From: Trichaptum fuscoviolaceum
Taxonomy: Eukaryota; Basidiomycota; Agaricomycetes; Hymenochaetales; Trichaptaceae
DNA length: 64,000 nt
Assembly (NCBI GenBank): GCA_910574455.1
Contig: CAJSYZ010000008.1
Span: forward strand, 2,916,707 to 2,980,706
Reading direction: 5' to 3'
Positions 11,442 through 20,556 of this stretch are shown in pieces. Every line of letters begins with the position of its first letter. The first letter of the stretch is position 1. The translations under genes and the position numbers were made by a program. Below the pieces are notes generated by a model. The model saw only the letters and a program-made list of their open reading frames with translations, had not been told where the DNA came from and made no database searches.

Positions 11442-11742
11442 ATGGCGGCAAAGAGCAAAGCCAGGTAAGGCGGCAGGTCCTTGTCTTGCAGCATAAAGCA
11501 ATCTAACTTAAATTCTATTTCACGACGTTGAAAAGAACAATGGTCGTTCGTCTTATTTCCACAGCGCAAACAGGATTTTTCTACACCACCCAACGCCTAA
11601 GAACAGGTCCAAAGCTAGCGGCAGTGAAGTACGATCCTCGAGGTAAGTCCTAATGCGCCTCAGGCTGCGTTGAAAAAGTCTCAAAAGTTCTTCAGTGAGA
11701 TCACGTGTTTTGTTCGTCGAAAGCAAGAAAACAAAGAAATAG
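11442..11742 (+). CDS. mrpl39: Mitochondrial large-subunit ribosomal protein bL33m
   Basis: Three exons (11442-11464, 11536-11642, 11696-11742) join in frame to 177 nt, a 58-aa protein. It begins MAAKSKARTMVVRLISTA, has the L33 core TGFFYTTQRLRT and KYDPR, and ends RVLFVESKKTKK. Bacterial and mitochondrial L33 proteins are about 50-60 aa with the same TGFxYTT...KYDP...HVLFxE pattern. The protein is a structural part of the mitochondrial large ribosomal subunit. Both introns are GT-AG (71 and 53 bp). The gene is easily missed because exon 1 is only 23 nt. It lies between the 422-bp inverted-repeat element and the inner edge of the duplicated right arm. bL33m is normally a conserved housekeeping gene, so it marks a fixed point in a rearranged area. 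Confidence 0.9.
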
Positions 11743-12231
11743 TCTGACACAAGACATCCGCGCCTCCACCTCTACAAACCCACGTCGCACGTATTCTCTG
11801 TATGCTATCTATACGCCATACAGGAGTAATATGACAGATGGAACTAAAAAATTCATTTGTTGGACATATATCGCTGCTATATCGGCCTCTCGGCCTTCGG
11901 GCAGCCAACAAGTTATAATCCATCCCAAATCCCTATCGTGCGTACTTCTCGGTCACAGCTATCCGACGCCTTGGGCCTACATCCTATAATACTGCATTAG
12001 AGCCTCAGAGGAAAAGAACTCGGTCGGAGAAGCGTATATGGATTTTGGACTCGAAGCTTGGCCTCATCCGAAATCTGGCTGAAACACGAACGTCTGGCTA
12101 CCAATGAGACACTTCTCAGTATGCATAAAACTGTGTACATCTGTCTCAAAGGCTCTGATCTATCTCTATCTGCTCCCACACACACACCCAGCTTGCTTTC
12201 CCCACGCATCCAAACAAAGCTTCTTGACACT

Positions 12232-12594
12232 ATGTCCTCTGCCGCTAATACAACATCATCGTTCGCCAAGTTCTTCGCCCTCATTGGAATGAAGACTTGC
12301 CAGCCCTCTCATGCCATCGCTTCGAGCTCGTCTCGGGCTGACCTTGGGCCTCCTCGCGAGATGGGATACATGGTCTATGACTATTCTCAAGCCATCCCTT
12401 ACATTTCACTCGAGGAAGCGCAGAACAGCAGGACGGTTGCGCTTCGTTCGCTGAACCTCACTCAATCACCTGAGGCCCTTGACTTGAAGTCGTTCCAAAG
12501 CGAACAGTCCTGGCCCAGCGTCTACGGCCTTGTTTCGCTCGAGGAGGCTCAGAATAACAAAGCCATCGCTCGGCGTGCTATTTATCTACTCTAG
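12232..12594 (+). CDS. Small hypothetical protein with two EAQN repeats, right-arm copy
   Basis: Inverted duplicate of the 1782-2144 gene: 120 aa, single exon, same MSSAANTTSS start and the same two SLEEAQN repeats. The differences seen are conservative point changes, with no frameshift. The frame is open further upstream in both copies (MHKTVYIC at 12121), but that part is a CT-rich leader. Family unknown, and no targeting signal is seen. Confidence 0.45.
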   Translation: MSSAANTTSSFAKFFALIGMKTCQPSHAIASSSSRADLGPPREMGYMVYDYSQAIPYISLEEAQNSRTVALRSLNLTQSPEALDLKSFQSEQSWPSVYGLVSLEEAQNNKAIARRAIYLL

Positions 12595-13378
12595 GCAACA
12601 TCTTTTCTCTCCATTCTTCTTTTCTCAGTCTGTTTCTCTTCGACGATAACTCTATTGCAGGTGCCCTTGGTTCAAAATACATACCCGAAACGAAGCTCGA
12701 CATGACTGGGCAACAAAATACAAAAACATATCTCATTAGCCGAGTAATCGAACATCCTCCTTGACGACATGGCTAGCCCATTACAGTCCAGCTGGATCAG
12801 TGCTGTCCCGTCTATGATATTCTTCGAATACATCTTCGTCGAAATGCAAAGCAACCCACAACTATGTAACAACACCCTTTGCGCATACGAGACACAAGCA
12901 TCCCTGAGCTGGGCACGGTTGTCAGCCCTTCCTGCTCACCTATCACCGAAACGGAGGATAAATGAATTAATAGTCTTACACGAATTCTCAACTGAAGATC
13001 GTATCAAGCGCGTATCTTTGGCGATGAGGCCGACAGATTGTGGGATTAATACTGCTGGTTCAGTGTCCCTTTTTCCTCAAAACGCCTTTACGACCTCCAA
13101 GAAATTAGTTGGAGACTGATACCTCGAGAAACGTGGCGAAAGGAAGAGGGAAACGTCACTTATAATTACTCCTCTTGATGTTCGTTCAATATGTATTCAA
13201 ACGTTCATCTATCATCTCAGCCCCATTTGGTATATTCTCATCATTTTCTGACCCCTCTTATGTTCGTCGTCTTTACTCTGCTTATTATACTATCATCATA
13301 TATTCATGTAGGTAACTACTGAAATATGGTCCTTCTTGCGTCCTATGTAAATGAGGTGCCAGTCCCGCAGTCGATGCT
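12595..13378. other. Convergent intergenic stretch in the right arm
   Basis: Counterpart of 967-1781, more diverged than the flanking genes and with small indels. No gene is seen. Confidence 0.5.
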
Positions 13379-13961
13379 CTAGAAAGGAAAGCCCGGGATC
13401 TTTGGAGCAGGAGTATCGTCGGGAACGCCGGCGTCGGCAGCAAGCTTCGCAACGTCCTTCATAAGTTGCGTGATGTCAGAGGAAAGTGTGAGCGCGTCAG
13501 ACCTAGATACTGGTTAGTTCATGATATCGAAAGAGCTTGAATCGACGAACCTGATATTGTCCGTGCTGCGCTTATCTAGCGGATCCGGACCCAAGTCAGT
13601 GACGAGCGCGACGATGGCGCTTGCCAGTTCTGTCGAAAGATCTACAATACTAGAAATATCGGAGCTATTAAAGTGTGTTTGTTGGTAAGTTTTATTTGAT
13701 TTCAACAGATATGCTGCATACGTGACGGCATCAGACACCGCTGCGGGGGTAGTCACATCCCTCGCATGCTCGGCTTTAGCTATATTAGCTTTGATAACCT
13801 CAAGACGAGTTAGGGCGCCTGAGACAGCTGCAGGTGAGACTTCGCGGGCTGGTTTAATCAACGGCATACATACCTGAGAGATCGTCGTGGACGCCAGCAC
13901 CGTTTGCTGTAGCGAAGAGGGCGTATACCAAGATGACGGAGAAAGCTTTGGTGATGAACAT
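13379..13961 (-). CDS. Small secreted HsbA-like protein, right-arm copy
   Basis: Mirror image of the 384-966 gene. Exons are predicted at 13961-13874, 13827-13722, 13664-13551 and 13502-13379 by reflection, and donor and acceptor dinucleotides are present. The signal peptide is the same, and the body has a few substitutions (for example VVSGALAR versus AVSGALTR). The KIPGFPF tail and stop are kept. The coding sequence appears intact. A 5.6 kb retrotransposon starts 198 bp upstream of the start codon, beyond the TATA-like motif near 14051-14058. The core promoter remains but more distal control sequence is displaced. Confidence 0.7.
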
Positions 13962-14158
13962 GTTTAGATTGTGTCGAAGTAGAGTACTGTGGAGTAGAGA
14001 GCTGTTGCAGGCTGTGATGTCTCTGCTTAATCCCTCCGATATTTGGCCTGCTCTTATACTTTGTGAGTGTTACCGGATCGTCATTTAAGTCCGCACAGGG
14101 CCTCCAGATTGTTTAGTGAAACATTAGCCACTGACAGTTGTGCGGAACAGAAATATAA

Positions 14159-14364
14159 CTCACTCTTTGTTGTCTTCCGTGACCCGTACCGAATTGGGGT
14201 CGAAATCTGTATTTATAAGTGTAACTATCCATAACTATATGGTTCTAATACATAACTAGCGCGGCACTGCGCAACCCAAAACTCTGTTTGACCAATGTGG
14301 GGGCCTACCGCGCGGTCTTCCACCGCGCGCCAGAAGTCGATGCTCCGGCTGTCGAGGCTACCCC
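14159..14364 (-). repeat. Split direct repeat B2 (element 3' end)
   Basis: About 206 bp, offset 400 bp from copy B1 with one mismatch (near 14321). It ends at the AA crossover (14157-14158) with host DNA. The 46 bp between B2 and A2 (14365-14410) are not in B1. Confidence 0.9.
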
Positions 14365-14410
14365 CGACAGCAAGAGAATCGTAGTCAGAACAGGCGAGGG
14401 TGGGTGGGCC

Positions 14411-14558
14411 GAAATTTGAGACAAATCTGAGAGACAATGTGAGTGTAGGTGAGATGGAGAATAGGTCAAGCACCACGTCCGTGGCACGCATCTACCCTGT
14501 CTTCGCTGTCACGTGCGTCTTCCCCGTGAGTCGTGGGACTTTGGCTAAGTCCTTCCAA
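14411..14558 (-). repeat. Split direct repeat A2
   Basis: 148 bp, identical by reading to 19654-19801. It joins B1 directly through the ccttccAActcact junction, which is the junction expected in a circular intermediate. Confidence 0.92.
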
Positions 14559-14764
14559 CTCACTCTTTGTTGTCTTCCGTGACCCGTACCGAATTGGGGT
14601 CGAAATCTGTATTTATAAGTGTAACTATCCATAACTATATGGTTCTAATACATAACTAGCGCGGCACTGCGCAACCCAAAACTCTGTTTGACCAATGTGG
14701 GGGCCTACCGCGCGGTCTTCGACCGCGCGCCAGAAGTCGATGCTCCGGCTGTCGAGGCTACCCC
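14559..14764 (-). repeat. Split direct repeat B1
   Basis: Copy of 14159-14364. Its internal part encodes the C-terminal end of the recombinase frame, which stops at 14705. Confidence 0.9.
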
Positions 14765-15919
14765 AGACGGCAGCAGGCCACAGCCGAGACCAGCGCGGGG
14801 CTCACCCAAACGGGCTTGCTGCTGTGCGACCTTGGTAGTGTGGTTTGGAATGACGGTATCCAAGTTACGCCAGTAACGAAGGAAGGAGTCAGATGACCAT
14901 CGACCAGTTTGTTTGATGATGTCGGGATGAACTCCGCAGAGCAACAGGTGAGATGTGCCGCCAATACGGAAACTGTGGCCAGTTGGCAACGCAGATGGCA
15001 CTGTACCTTGCTGCCAGACGTCGCAGCAACGAGCCATGAGCTGTTTCTTGAGAAGGAGTGTTGAACCGTGGGCATCTTGATAGGAAAATATGAGCGCGTC
15101 CTTCGATAGGATGTTGACGGTGAGATGATTATTTAAGGCGGCAACGGGATTGACGCGGCCGTTTTGCACCGGCAATATGATAGTTTCGCCCTCCCATTTC
15201 TTGACTTTCGTCCACGGCAGGAGCAGTTTGAGGGACCCAACGCGACCAGGAGATATGCTGGAGACTCGAGGGAACGGGGGCTGACCATGGTCGAAATTGT
15301 AACCCGTCGGAAGAAGCTCACCCAAGCGCGCCAGACCCCAGAAAGCAGTGCAAGCGCAAGCAAACACACAGGCATCGAAGGAGTCATTGAGGTTCAAGGT
15401 GTCGCCGAGAGACTGAAGCATCTGTACAGTGACGGGCGAGCGCGGTGGTGTAGGCGTGTGCAACGGCCGACTAGCCTTTGCCAAGAGGTTCAAGTGGTCA
15501 GAGCGCGAGAAAGGAAACCCGTTGCGTACGTGCCAAGCGCGCAACCCAGATAAGTAGTTCTTGACCGTATGTTTCGACAGAGAAGGACTGAGATTGGCCA
15601 GAAAAGCGCAGAGGAGATAGTCCGAGGCCGGGAATATTTGTGAGTCCGGTATGCGATGTTTGTGACAAAAGTTCATGAAGGTGATGATGGAGCTTTTGTA
15701 TGTCTTGAGCGTGGCAGGAGACCAAGCGTGGTCAAGAGCGGCGTCGATCGACTTGCGAAAGGATTCAGGCCATTCGCCTTCGAGAGGAAGCGGAACTGGC
15801 GGGGGCGGTAAAACCGGAGGGACGAAGGGGCGCGTCTGGATAGTGACACGCCTGCCGGGTCTCAACTGCTCGTGAAGCACGGCAAGCATATTCTTAGTGA
15901 GTCTTTCCTCGAGTGACAT
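14705..15919 (-). CDS. Tyrosine recombinase of the DIRS element
   Basis: 404 aa. The N-terminal SAM-like core-binding region contains TLKTYKSSIITFMNFC and TVKNYLSGLRAWH. The catalytic domain has the first Arg in LARLGELLP, the HxxR box in HSFRIGGTSH (encoded near 14977-14948), a GRWSSD segment supplying the Trp/His position, and the nucleophile Tyr in FLRYWR (near 14888-14867). This Arg-His-Arg-Tyr set is typical of DIRS and Crypton recombinases. The enzyme is expected to integrate a circular cDNA without target duplication. The start is the Met of MSLEERLTKN, 97 bp after the RT stop. The frame runs into repeat B1 at its end. Confidence 0.93.
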   Translation of the reverse strand: MSLEERLTKNMLAVLHEQLRPGRRVTIQTRPFVPPVLPPPPVPLPLEGEWPESFRKSIDAALDHAWSPATLKTYKSSIITFMNFCHKHRIPDSQIFPASDYLLCAFLANLSPSLSKHTVKNYLSGLRAWHVRNGFPFSRSDHLNLLAKASRPLHTPTPPRSPVTVQMLQSLGDTLNLNDSFDACVFACACTAFWGLARLGELLPTGYNFDHGQPPFPRVSSISPGRVGSLKLLLPWTKVKKWEGETIILPVQNGRVNPVAALNNHLTVNILSKDALIFSYQDAHGSTLLLKKQLMARCCDVWQQGTVPSALPTGHSFRIGGTSHLLLCGVHPDIIKQTGRWSSDSFLRYWRNLDTVIPNHTTKVAQQQARLGEPRAGLGCGLLPSGVASTAGASTSGARSKTAR

Positions 15920-16016
15920 GATTGTGATGGTGGGGAAGGAAGTAGTAAGGTGAAGGCGAAGTCGGTTTCACTTGTTAAACATAGTGGCTGACATTGCAAT
16001 TGAACTACAATTCTGA

Positions 16017-17666
16017 CTAAACACGATCCAAATAAGGTAATAATTCGAGGGGGAGTACAACGCCAGTCTTCAGGCGATCACCATCGGCAGGAAGAAAACC
16101 GCGTGAGACAGGGTCTGCGGGATTAAGAGCGGTAGCAATGTACTTAGTAGTGAGAAAGGAATCATGGTTTAAAAGGACTGATGATAAGCGTGATAGGGAA
16201 GAATTTTGCGAAGCTCCTCGTGAAAATGAAGAGGAGATGGCCCCAATAACACCTTGATTGTCAGAGTGAATAAGAAAGTGAGAATTTCTGGGATGAGCAG
16301 AGCAGAGTAATGATACAGCCAATTCAACCGCCACCATTTCGGCCCAGCCAATGCCACGACCATCGAGAAGCGCGCCCGGGAGAAGTTTCCATGCAGCCCA
16401 TTTGTTGTTGATGAGGATGCCGATGCCCCAGGAAGTAGAGGCGTCGACAAAAATGGGAAGGGAAAGCGGAGCGGGTGGGATGGCAATGGTAGAACCCAGA
16501 AAAGGTGAATCGAAGGCATGTTTCCACCAGTCAATATCAGCAGCTAATGATGTTGATACTGCCAGAGAGAGAAACGGCGACGCGCCGGGCGGAAATCGAC
16601 AGACGAAGGACCTCAGAGAGTGTAGCTTTGTGCGAGACGAACGCAGAACTAGACAGCAGTGATTGAGGGAACCAAGGAGCTGCTGACCGTCGCGCAGCGT
16701 GCGCTTTTGCCCAAAGGACCAAGGTTGACAACGGTTTTTGAATTTCGACTTTTTTGCTTGAGGGATCTGTACTGTTCGTACGGATATATTCCACAGGAAG
16801 CCCAAGTATGTGAAGGAATTAGCGAAGTCTTTAAACTTGGGCAGGGACCAGGGGAGACCCAGATACGAAGCCGTGCGGAAGACTAAATTAGAATCATAAG
16901 AATAGGAGAAAGGCGCAGATGAATTGCAGGGATAGCGGAAGAATATTATGTCGTCAACCCATTTCAACACCTGCTGTGCACCGCGATGTTTGATGATAGC
17001 CACAAAGGCGTCTGCGACGCGACCGAAGAGTCCAGCAGACGAGGCAGAGCCGAACGCGACACAATGATCTACATAGATTTGATTTTCCCATGAGATGCAG
17101 AAGTGTGGTTGCTCGTCAGGCGCAATAGGTACGTTCCGATAGGCGGAGTCGACATCAAAGACTGCAACTTGAGTGCCTAGAGGAGCTTTGGCGACAAGAA
17201 AGAAACACTGAGCGAAAGTACCCCACTCGCAGGGAAAGTCGGAAGAATTGATTTCAGAATTAACAGAGAAATTGCTAGGGTCATTGCGAGGAAACGAAAG
17301 ATCTTGTATTATTCGAAAGGAAGTACTGTTCGGTTTGGGAACGACTCCCAAAGGCGCGGTGCGAAAATGTCCGATGTTTGAAAACAATTGCTGTGATGAG
17401 TACGGTCCGGAATAACGACCTAGTTCTAGTTCCTTTGCGATATGCTGCGAGACTGCTTGAGGATGTGTGAGAGCAGATTGATGATTGGAAGGGATGAATG
17501 TGCACAGTAAAGTGGAAGTGACGCCAGTGTGAAACCCGTTCTGGATGCCAGTCGGGACATCGAGAAAGTCATTGAGCAGATGAGCAGATGAGAGAGCAGC
17601 GAACCAGTGCGCGTGGATGAGCGGGCTGCGCACTTTAAGAAGTGGCACGCGAGCACGCTCTTGCAT
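16017..17666 (-). CDS. Reverse transcriptase - RNase H of the DIRS element
   Basis: The RT domain shows LGVVPKPNSTSFRIIQDLS, FDVDSAYRNVPI and the catalytic LKWVDDIIFF (VDD codons within 16961-16950). The RNase H-like domain follows, with FVDASTSWGIGI, an Glu in the WAEMVAVELA helix and HSDNQG. The open frame extends upstream to 18107, but that part is the overlapping shadow of gag. The Met at 17666 (MQERARVPLLKV) is the likely start, giving 549 aa and a 32-nt overlap with the end of gag. Translation might use reinitiation or frameshifting. No methyltransferase-like domain was recognised between RT and recombinase, which points more to the Ngaro/PAT side than to DIRS1 proper. Confidence 0.92.
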   Translation of the reverse strand: MQERARVPLLKVRSPLIHAHWFAALSSAHLLNDFLDVPTGIQNGFHTGVTSTLLCTFIPSNHQSALTHPQAVSQHIAKELELGRYSGPYSSQQLFSNIGHFRTAPLGVVPKPNSTSFRIIQDLSFPRNDPSNFSVNSEINSSDFPCEWGTFAQCFFLVAKAPLGTQVAVFDVDSAYRNVPIAPDEQPHFCISWENQIYVDHCVAFGSASSAGLFGRVADAFVAIIKHRGAQQVLKWVDDIIFFRYPCNSSAPFSYSYDSNLVFRTASYLGLPWSLPKFKDFANSFTYLGFLWNISVRTVQIPQAKKSKFKNRCQPWSFGQKRTLRDGQQLLGSLNHCCLVLRSSRTKLHSLRSFVCRFPPGASPFLSLAVSTSLAADIDWWKHAFDSPFLGSTIAIPPAPLSLPIFVDASTSWGIGILINNKWAAWKLLPGALLDGRGIGWAEMVAVELAVSLLCSAHPRNSHFLIHSDNQGVIGAISSSFSRGASQNSSLSRLSSVLLNHDSFLTTKYIATALNPADPVSRGFLPADGDRLKTGVVLPLELLPYLDRV

Positions 17667-19620
17667 TGTGTCCGCTCTCGCCGCAGAGAGTGCACCTGTG
17701 CTCGCGGTGGCACTGTTTGCATGCGAGGCTGTTGTTATTCCATCGATAGCAAAATTGGCCACCGCCTGGTGCCAGCCAACGATTGGACTCTTTCTCGAGG
17801 ACGAGGAACGGGGCATTAGTGGTGGTGCACGCTGATGATGCGTGACCCGTTTGACCGCAGACAATGCAGAAGGCGGAAGCACTGTTGGCGCGAAAGGAAT
17901 GAGCGCGCGGTTCAAAGGGGCGAGCGCGCGACGATGAGGCCCCGTTGTAGTAGGACGAGCGAGAGTTGGAGCCGCGGGCATTCCGGCGCGGTGAAGCCGA
18001 GCGAGAACGTGCGCGATGGGAGCGTTTGGTGCGGGGAGAAGGGATGGCATTGCGTGCAAGGTCGCGAGTGTACTGTTTCTCCGTCTCTTTGAAGATGTGC
18101 ACTTCAATCTCCTTGGGGATGTAGTTGGTCATGGACGCAACTAGCTTCCGAATCTCGATATCGTACCGGAGATAGAGCTTGAAATCCTTGAAGAAATCAG
18201 GTTGACTAGCCATATGCTCATAATGGCGCTGAAGACCGCGGACAATGCGATCGCGATTCTCGCGGGCGCAATGATAATGCACCAAGCGCAATAAGTTGGG
18301 GTACGCTTGACGCATGTCGGACTCGGACATGTTAGCCTCCCCTTCGTCGTCAAGATCGCGGGTCACGAACGCAAATGTCCCGTCGGCGTTGGGTCGCGCA
18401 AAGGCAACATCTGCCTGAGGGCGACGCTGCGAGGCCTGAATGGCGTCAGGCGTCAGGCAATCGAGAGGGAGATGCTGGCGCCAGCGCGCATGCATAATCT
18501 TGAGCGCGTGTGCCGGGAAGGACGTGACCGTAGGTAATAGATTGCCTTCGGAATCAACATCAGTGGGTAGAATGAAGTTCTGGTCACCGGTAGGAGGCGG
18601 AGACGCCGTTCGAGGCGCGGGCAGAGCACGGTTGAAGCCCACTAAGGGCGCCATGAAGGGCCTGGGAGGTGGTTGCGCCCGCGGGGGATCGACCAACATG
18701 CGACGCGAAGGCGTAGCTGGCGAGGATGCGCGAGAGGAACGGCGAGCGGAGACAGTGGGTGATGTGAAACGAGTGGGGGCAGGCGAAGTGGGGGGGCTCG
18801 TGGCCCGGCGACTAGCGGCATGCGATGGCAGTCTGGTGTGAGCCGACGCGATCGAACGCGAAGCGCGCGAAGAGGGCTGGGGAGACCAGTCGAATGCTGG
18901 AGACGATTATGAGTATATGCACGACGGGCAATTCAAGAAGAGGACCGGAATGCGTAATGGACGCAAATGAATAAAAGACGCGAATGCGTACGAGAATGAG
19001 GTCAACGCGAATGCGTAGGAAAACGCGAATGCGTAGAAGAACGCGAATGCGTAGATCTGTAGGACGCGAATGCGTACAGAAATTGAAAACGCGAATGCGT
19101 GCGGAATGGGAGGACGCGAATGCGTATTAAATATGTGACGCGAATGCGTAAAGAGGTATGGGAATGTGGACCGGATGCGGGTGGCACCGGGAGGGTGGGG
19201 GGAAAAGCAAGACATACCTCGTTCAAGAGTCACTCCTTGACTACGTAGATACCCAGCGAAATTGTCGTTCAGAGTCTCCAAGGAATTGAGGTAAGCGTTG
19301 CGCGCTTTGGCCGAGGCAGCAGCAAGTAGTTGGGCGCCGCGTTGACCAGGACCGGCGAAGCTCACCATTGAGGGGTTTGTTTGCGAGCGCACGGTGCGGT
19401 CGGTGGCAGGCATGTCGGGAGGGTTACCAGGGGGTGTTCTGGGGGGTGTTCCAGGGGGGGTGGGCTCTGAGGACGACGATTGTGAGTTGTGTGCCACTGA
19501 GCCACTCCTTCTTGAACCCACAGGCTCAATGTCGATGTTTCGGACATTGGGCTTGGGTGACGCGGAAGGTGTCTCTTCCACCACCTCGGGAGCACGACGG
19601 CGACGGCGGGTAGTGACCAT
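17635..19620 (-). CDS. Gag-like protein of the DIRS element, with one intron
   Basis: Exon 1 (19620-19218) encodes a basic, Ser/Pro-rich N-terminus (MVTTRRRRRAPEV) and the AGPGQRGAQLLAAASAKARNAYL segment. A GTATGT donor at 19217 and a CAG acceptor ending at 18897 define a 321-nt intron, and the phases match (403 + 1262 nt = 555 codons with stop). Exon 2 (18896-17635) is Pro/Ser/Arg-rich, then carries two zinc knuckles of the CX2CX4HX4C type (CIVCGQTGHASSAC and CTLCGESGHNARAC) with an extra CKQC in between. The protein should bind element RNA. If the intron is retained, a 237-aa N-terminal product results. The intron is filled by a hairpin repeat array. Confidence 0.85.
18978..19150. repeat. 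Array of eight ACGCGAATGCGT units inside the gag intron
   Basis: Eight perfect copies of the 12-mer start at 18978, 19005, 19023, 19041, 19064, 19089, 19114 and 19138 (spacing 18-27 bp), with degenerate relatives just before. Each unit is a small inverted repeat (ACGC...GCGT, 4-nt loop). The spacers are unrelated. Confidence 0.95.
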
Positions 19621-19653
19621 TGAAACACTCTGAGGCTACGAAGAGAAACCACC

Positions 19654-19801
19654 GAAATTTGAGACAAATCTGAGAGACAATGTGAGTGTAGGTGAGATGG
19701 AGAATAGGTCAAGCACCACGTCCGTGGCACGCATCTACCCTGTCTTCGCTGTCACGTGCGTCTTCCCCGTGAGTCGTGGGACTTTGGCTAAGTCCTTCCA
19801 A
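19654..19801 (-). repeat. Split direct repeat A1 (element 5' end)
   Basis: 148 bp identical to A2. It begins directly at the host junction AAggcg. The gag start codon lies 34 bp downstream in the transcribed direction. Confidence 0.92.
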
Positions 19802-19985
19802 GGCGAGAGTCTCTTGGAAGTCTGCGCAGAGATTTGGAAATGTGTGGATCCGAGTTTATTCGTGTAACGTATCTTCAGCACGAGGCAGGGGTCTTCTTGT
19901 GACCTGGAAAATTTGAAGTCCTGGTCCAAGCACCGTTTGAATGATGAGCTGATAGATACATAAACCTCGTACCGTCGACGAAAAT
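19802..19985. repeat. Right arm of the inverted duplication, outer part
   Basis: Reverse-complement match of roughly 1-182, with small differences. It continues the arm interrupted at 14158. Similarity becomes weak at about 19985, close to where the left arm meets the window edge. Confidence 0.85.
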
Positions 19986-20556
19986 AGTGATGGCGTTGAG
20001 CAAAAGTGAAAAGTCCTGTGAATATCGCACCGTTAGCTTTGGCTAGGAGGCAGGTGAAACACGGTAGTTCCGCTAAAATATTTATTCGGTATCCTATACC
20101 TTTTGTGACATGAGCTCGTACGACGTCTCTCTTGCGATCTATACGATAAACACCGACCCGGGGTTACTTTTCATGTTCGCCCCCAGCCTCTGACTTGTGC
20201 AGGCAGTACCGAATAATCGAGACTCCGAATGATTTCATCCCAGAAACGAATTGCTCTCTGGCAATGCGTACTTTTAGACGATGCTCAAGACAAAGGATGA
20301 GAAACGATTACAGAACAAGTGAGAGTTGTTGTCGTGACTCGTGGGAGATCGGGAGCCAGAGAGAGAGGAAGACGCGTCACTCGCCCGGCCGGAAGTTCAA
20401 GTTCTTAAGTTCTTACTTACCAACTGGACTCCCGACGAGTCGGAAATGGGGCCAAAGCCAACTTTATCAGCCTCATAATCATGATAGTATTTATTGCTGA
20501 CGCACAGCAGTGTTCTGGATTGCACGCCCTTCGCCTTTCTCCCTCTTTCTAACGAG
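19986..20556. other. Intergenic region
   Basis: Single-copy sequence between the duplicated arm and the SDR fragment. It includes whatever promoter that fragment has; no gene is seen. Confidence 0.5.

Larger units (their letters stand above)
12046..14158. repeat. Right arm of the inverted duplication, inner part
   Basis: Reverse-complement match of about 183-2333. It carries the EAQN gene and HsbA-like gene in mirrored order. Homology stops at the AA of 14157-14158, where the retrotransposon begins, and resumes at 19802. Confidence 0.9.
14159..19801 (-). mobile_element. DIRS-order tyrosine-recombinase retrotransposon, apparently complete
   Basis: The element is 5643 bp, transcribed on the minus strand. 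Order in its own direction: A1 (19801-19654), gag, RT/RNase H, tyrosine recombinase, B1 (14764-14559), A2 (14558-14411), B2 (14364-14159). These are the split direct repeats known for PAT/Ngaro-type DIRS elements. The A copies are 148 bp and identical as read. The B copies are about 206 bp, offset by exactly 400, with one mismatch. All three genes are open. There are no LTRs and no target duplication. The 1-2333 arm shows the empty site: aaatatAAggcg becomes aaatatAActcact at one end and ccttccAAggcg at the other. Confidence 0.93.

Noticed and set aside
14159..14764. The A and B repeats as LTRs
   Set aside because: They are not terminal direct repeats but are split as A1...B1-A2-B2, and the element encodes a tyrosine recombinase, not an integrase.
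17667..18107. N-terminal 147 codons of the RT frame as part of the polymerase
   Set aside because: They overlap gag in another frame and are low-complexity (Ala, Pro, Arg), with no RT-like motif, so they look like a shadow of gag.
18978..19150. The ACGCGAATGCGT array as a CRISPR array
   Set aside because: The units are 12 bp with 6-15 bp spacers of no uniform length, in a eukaryotic retrotransposon; there are no cas genes.
18907..19217. The 3' part of the gag exon-1 frame (YAFAF and THSR repeats) as protein sequence
   Set aside because: It is the translation of the hairpin array inside a phase-compatible intron with canonical donor and acceptor; the repeat is at DNA level, not a designed protein repeat.
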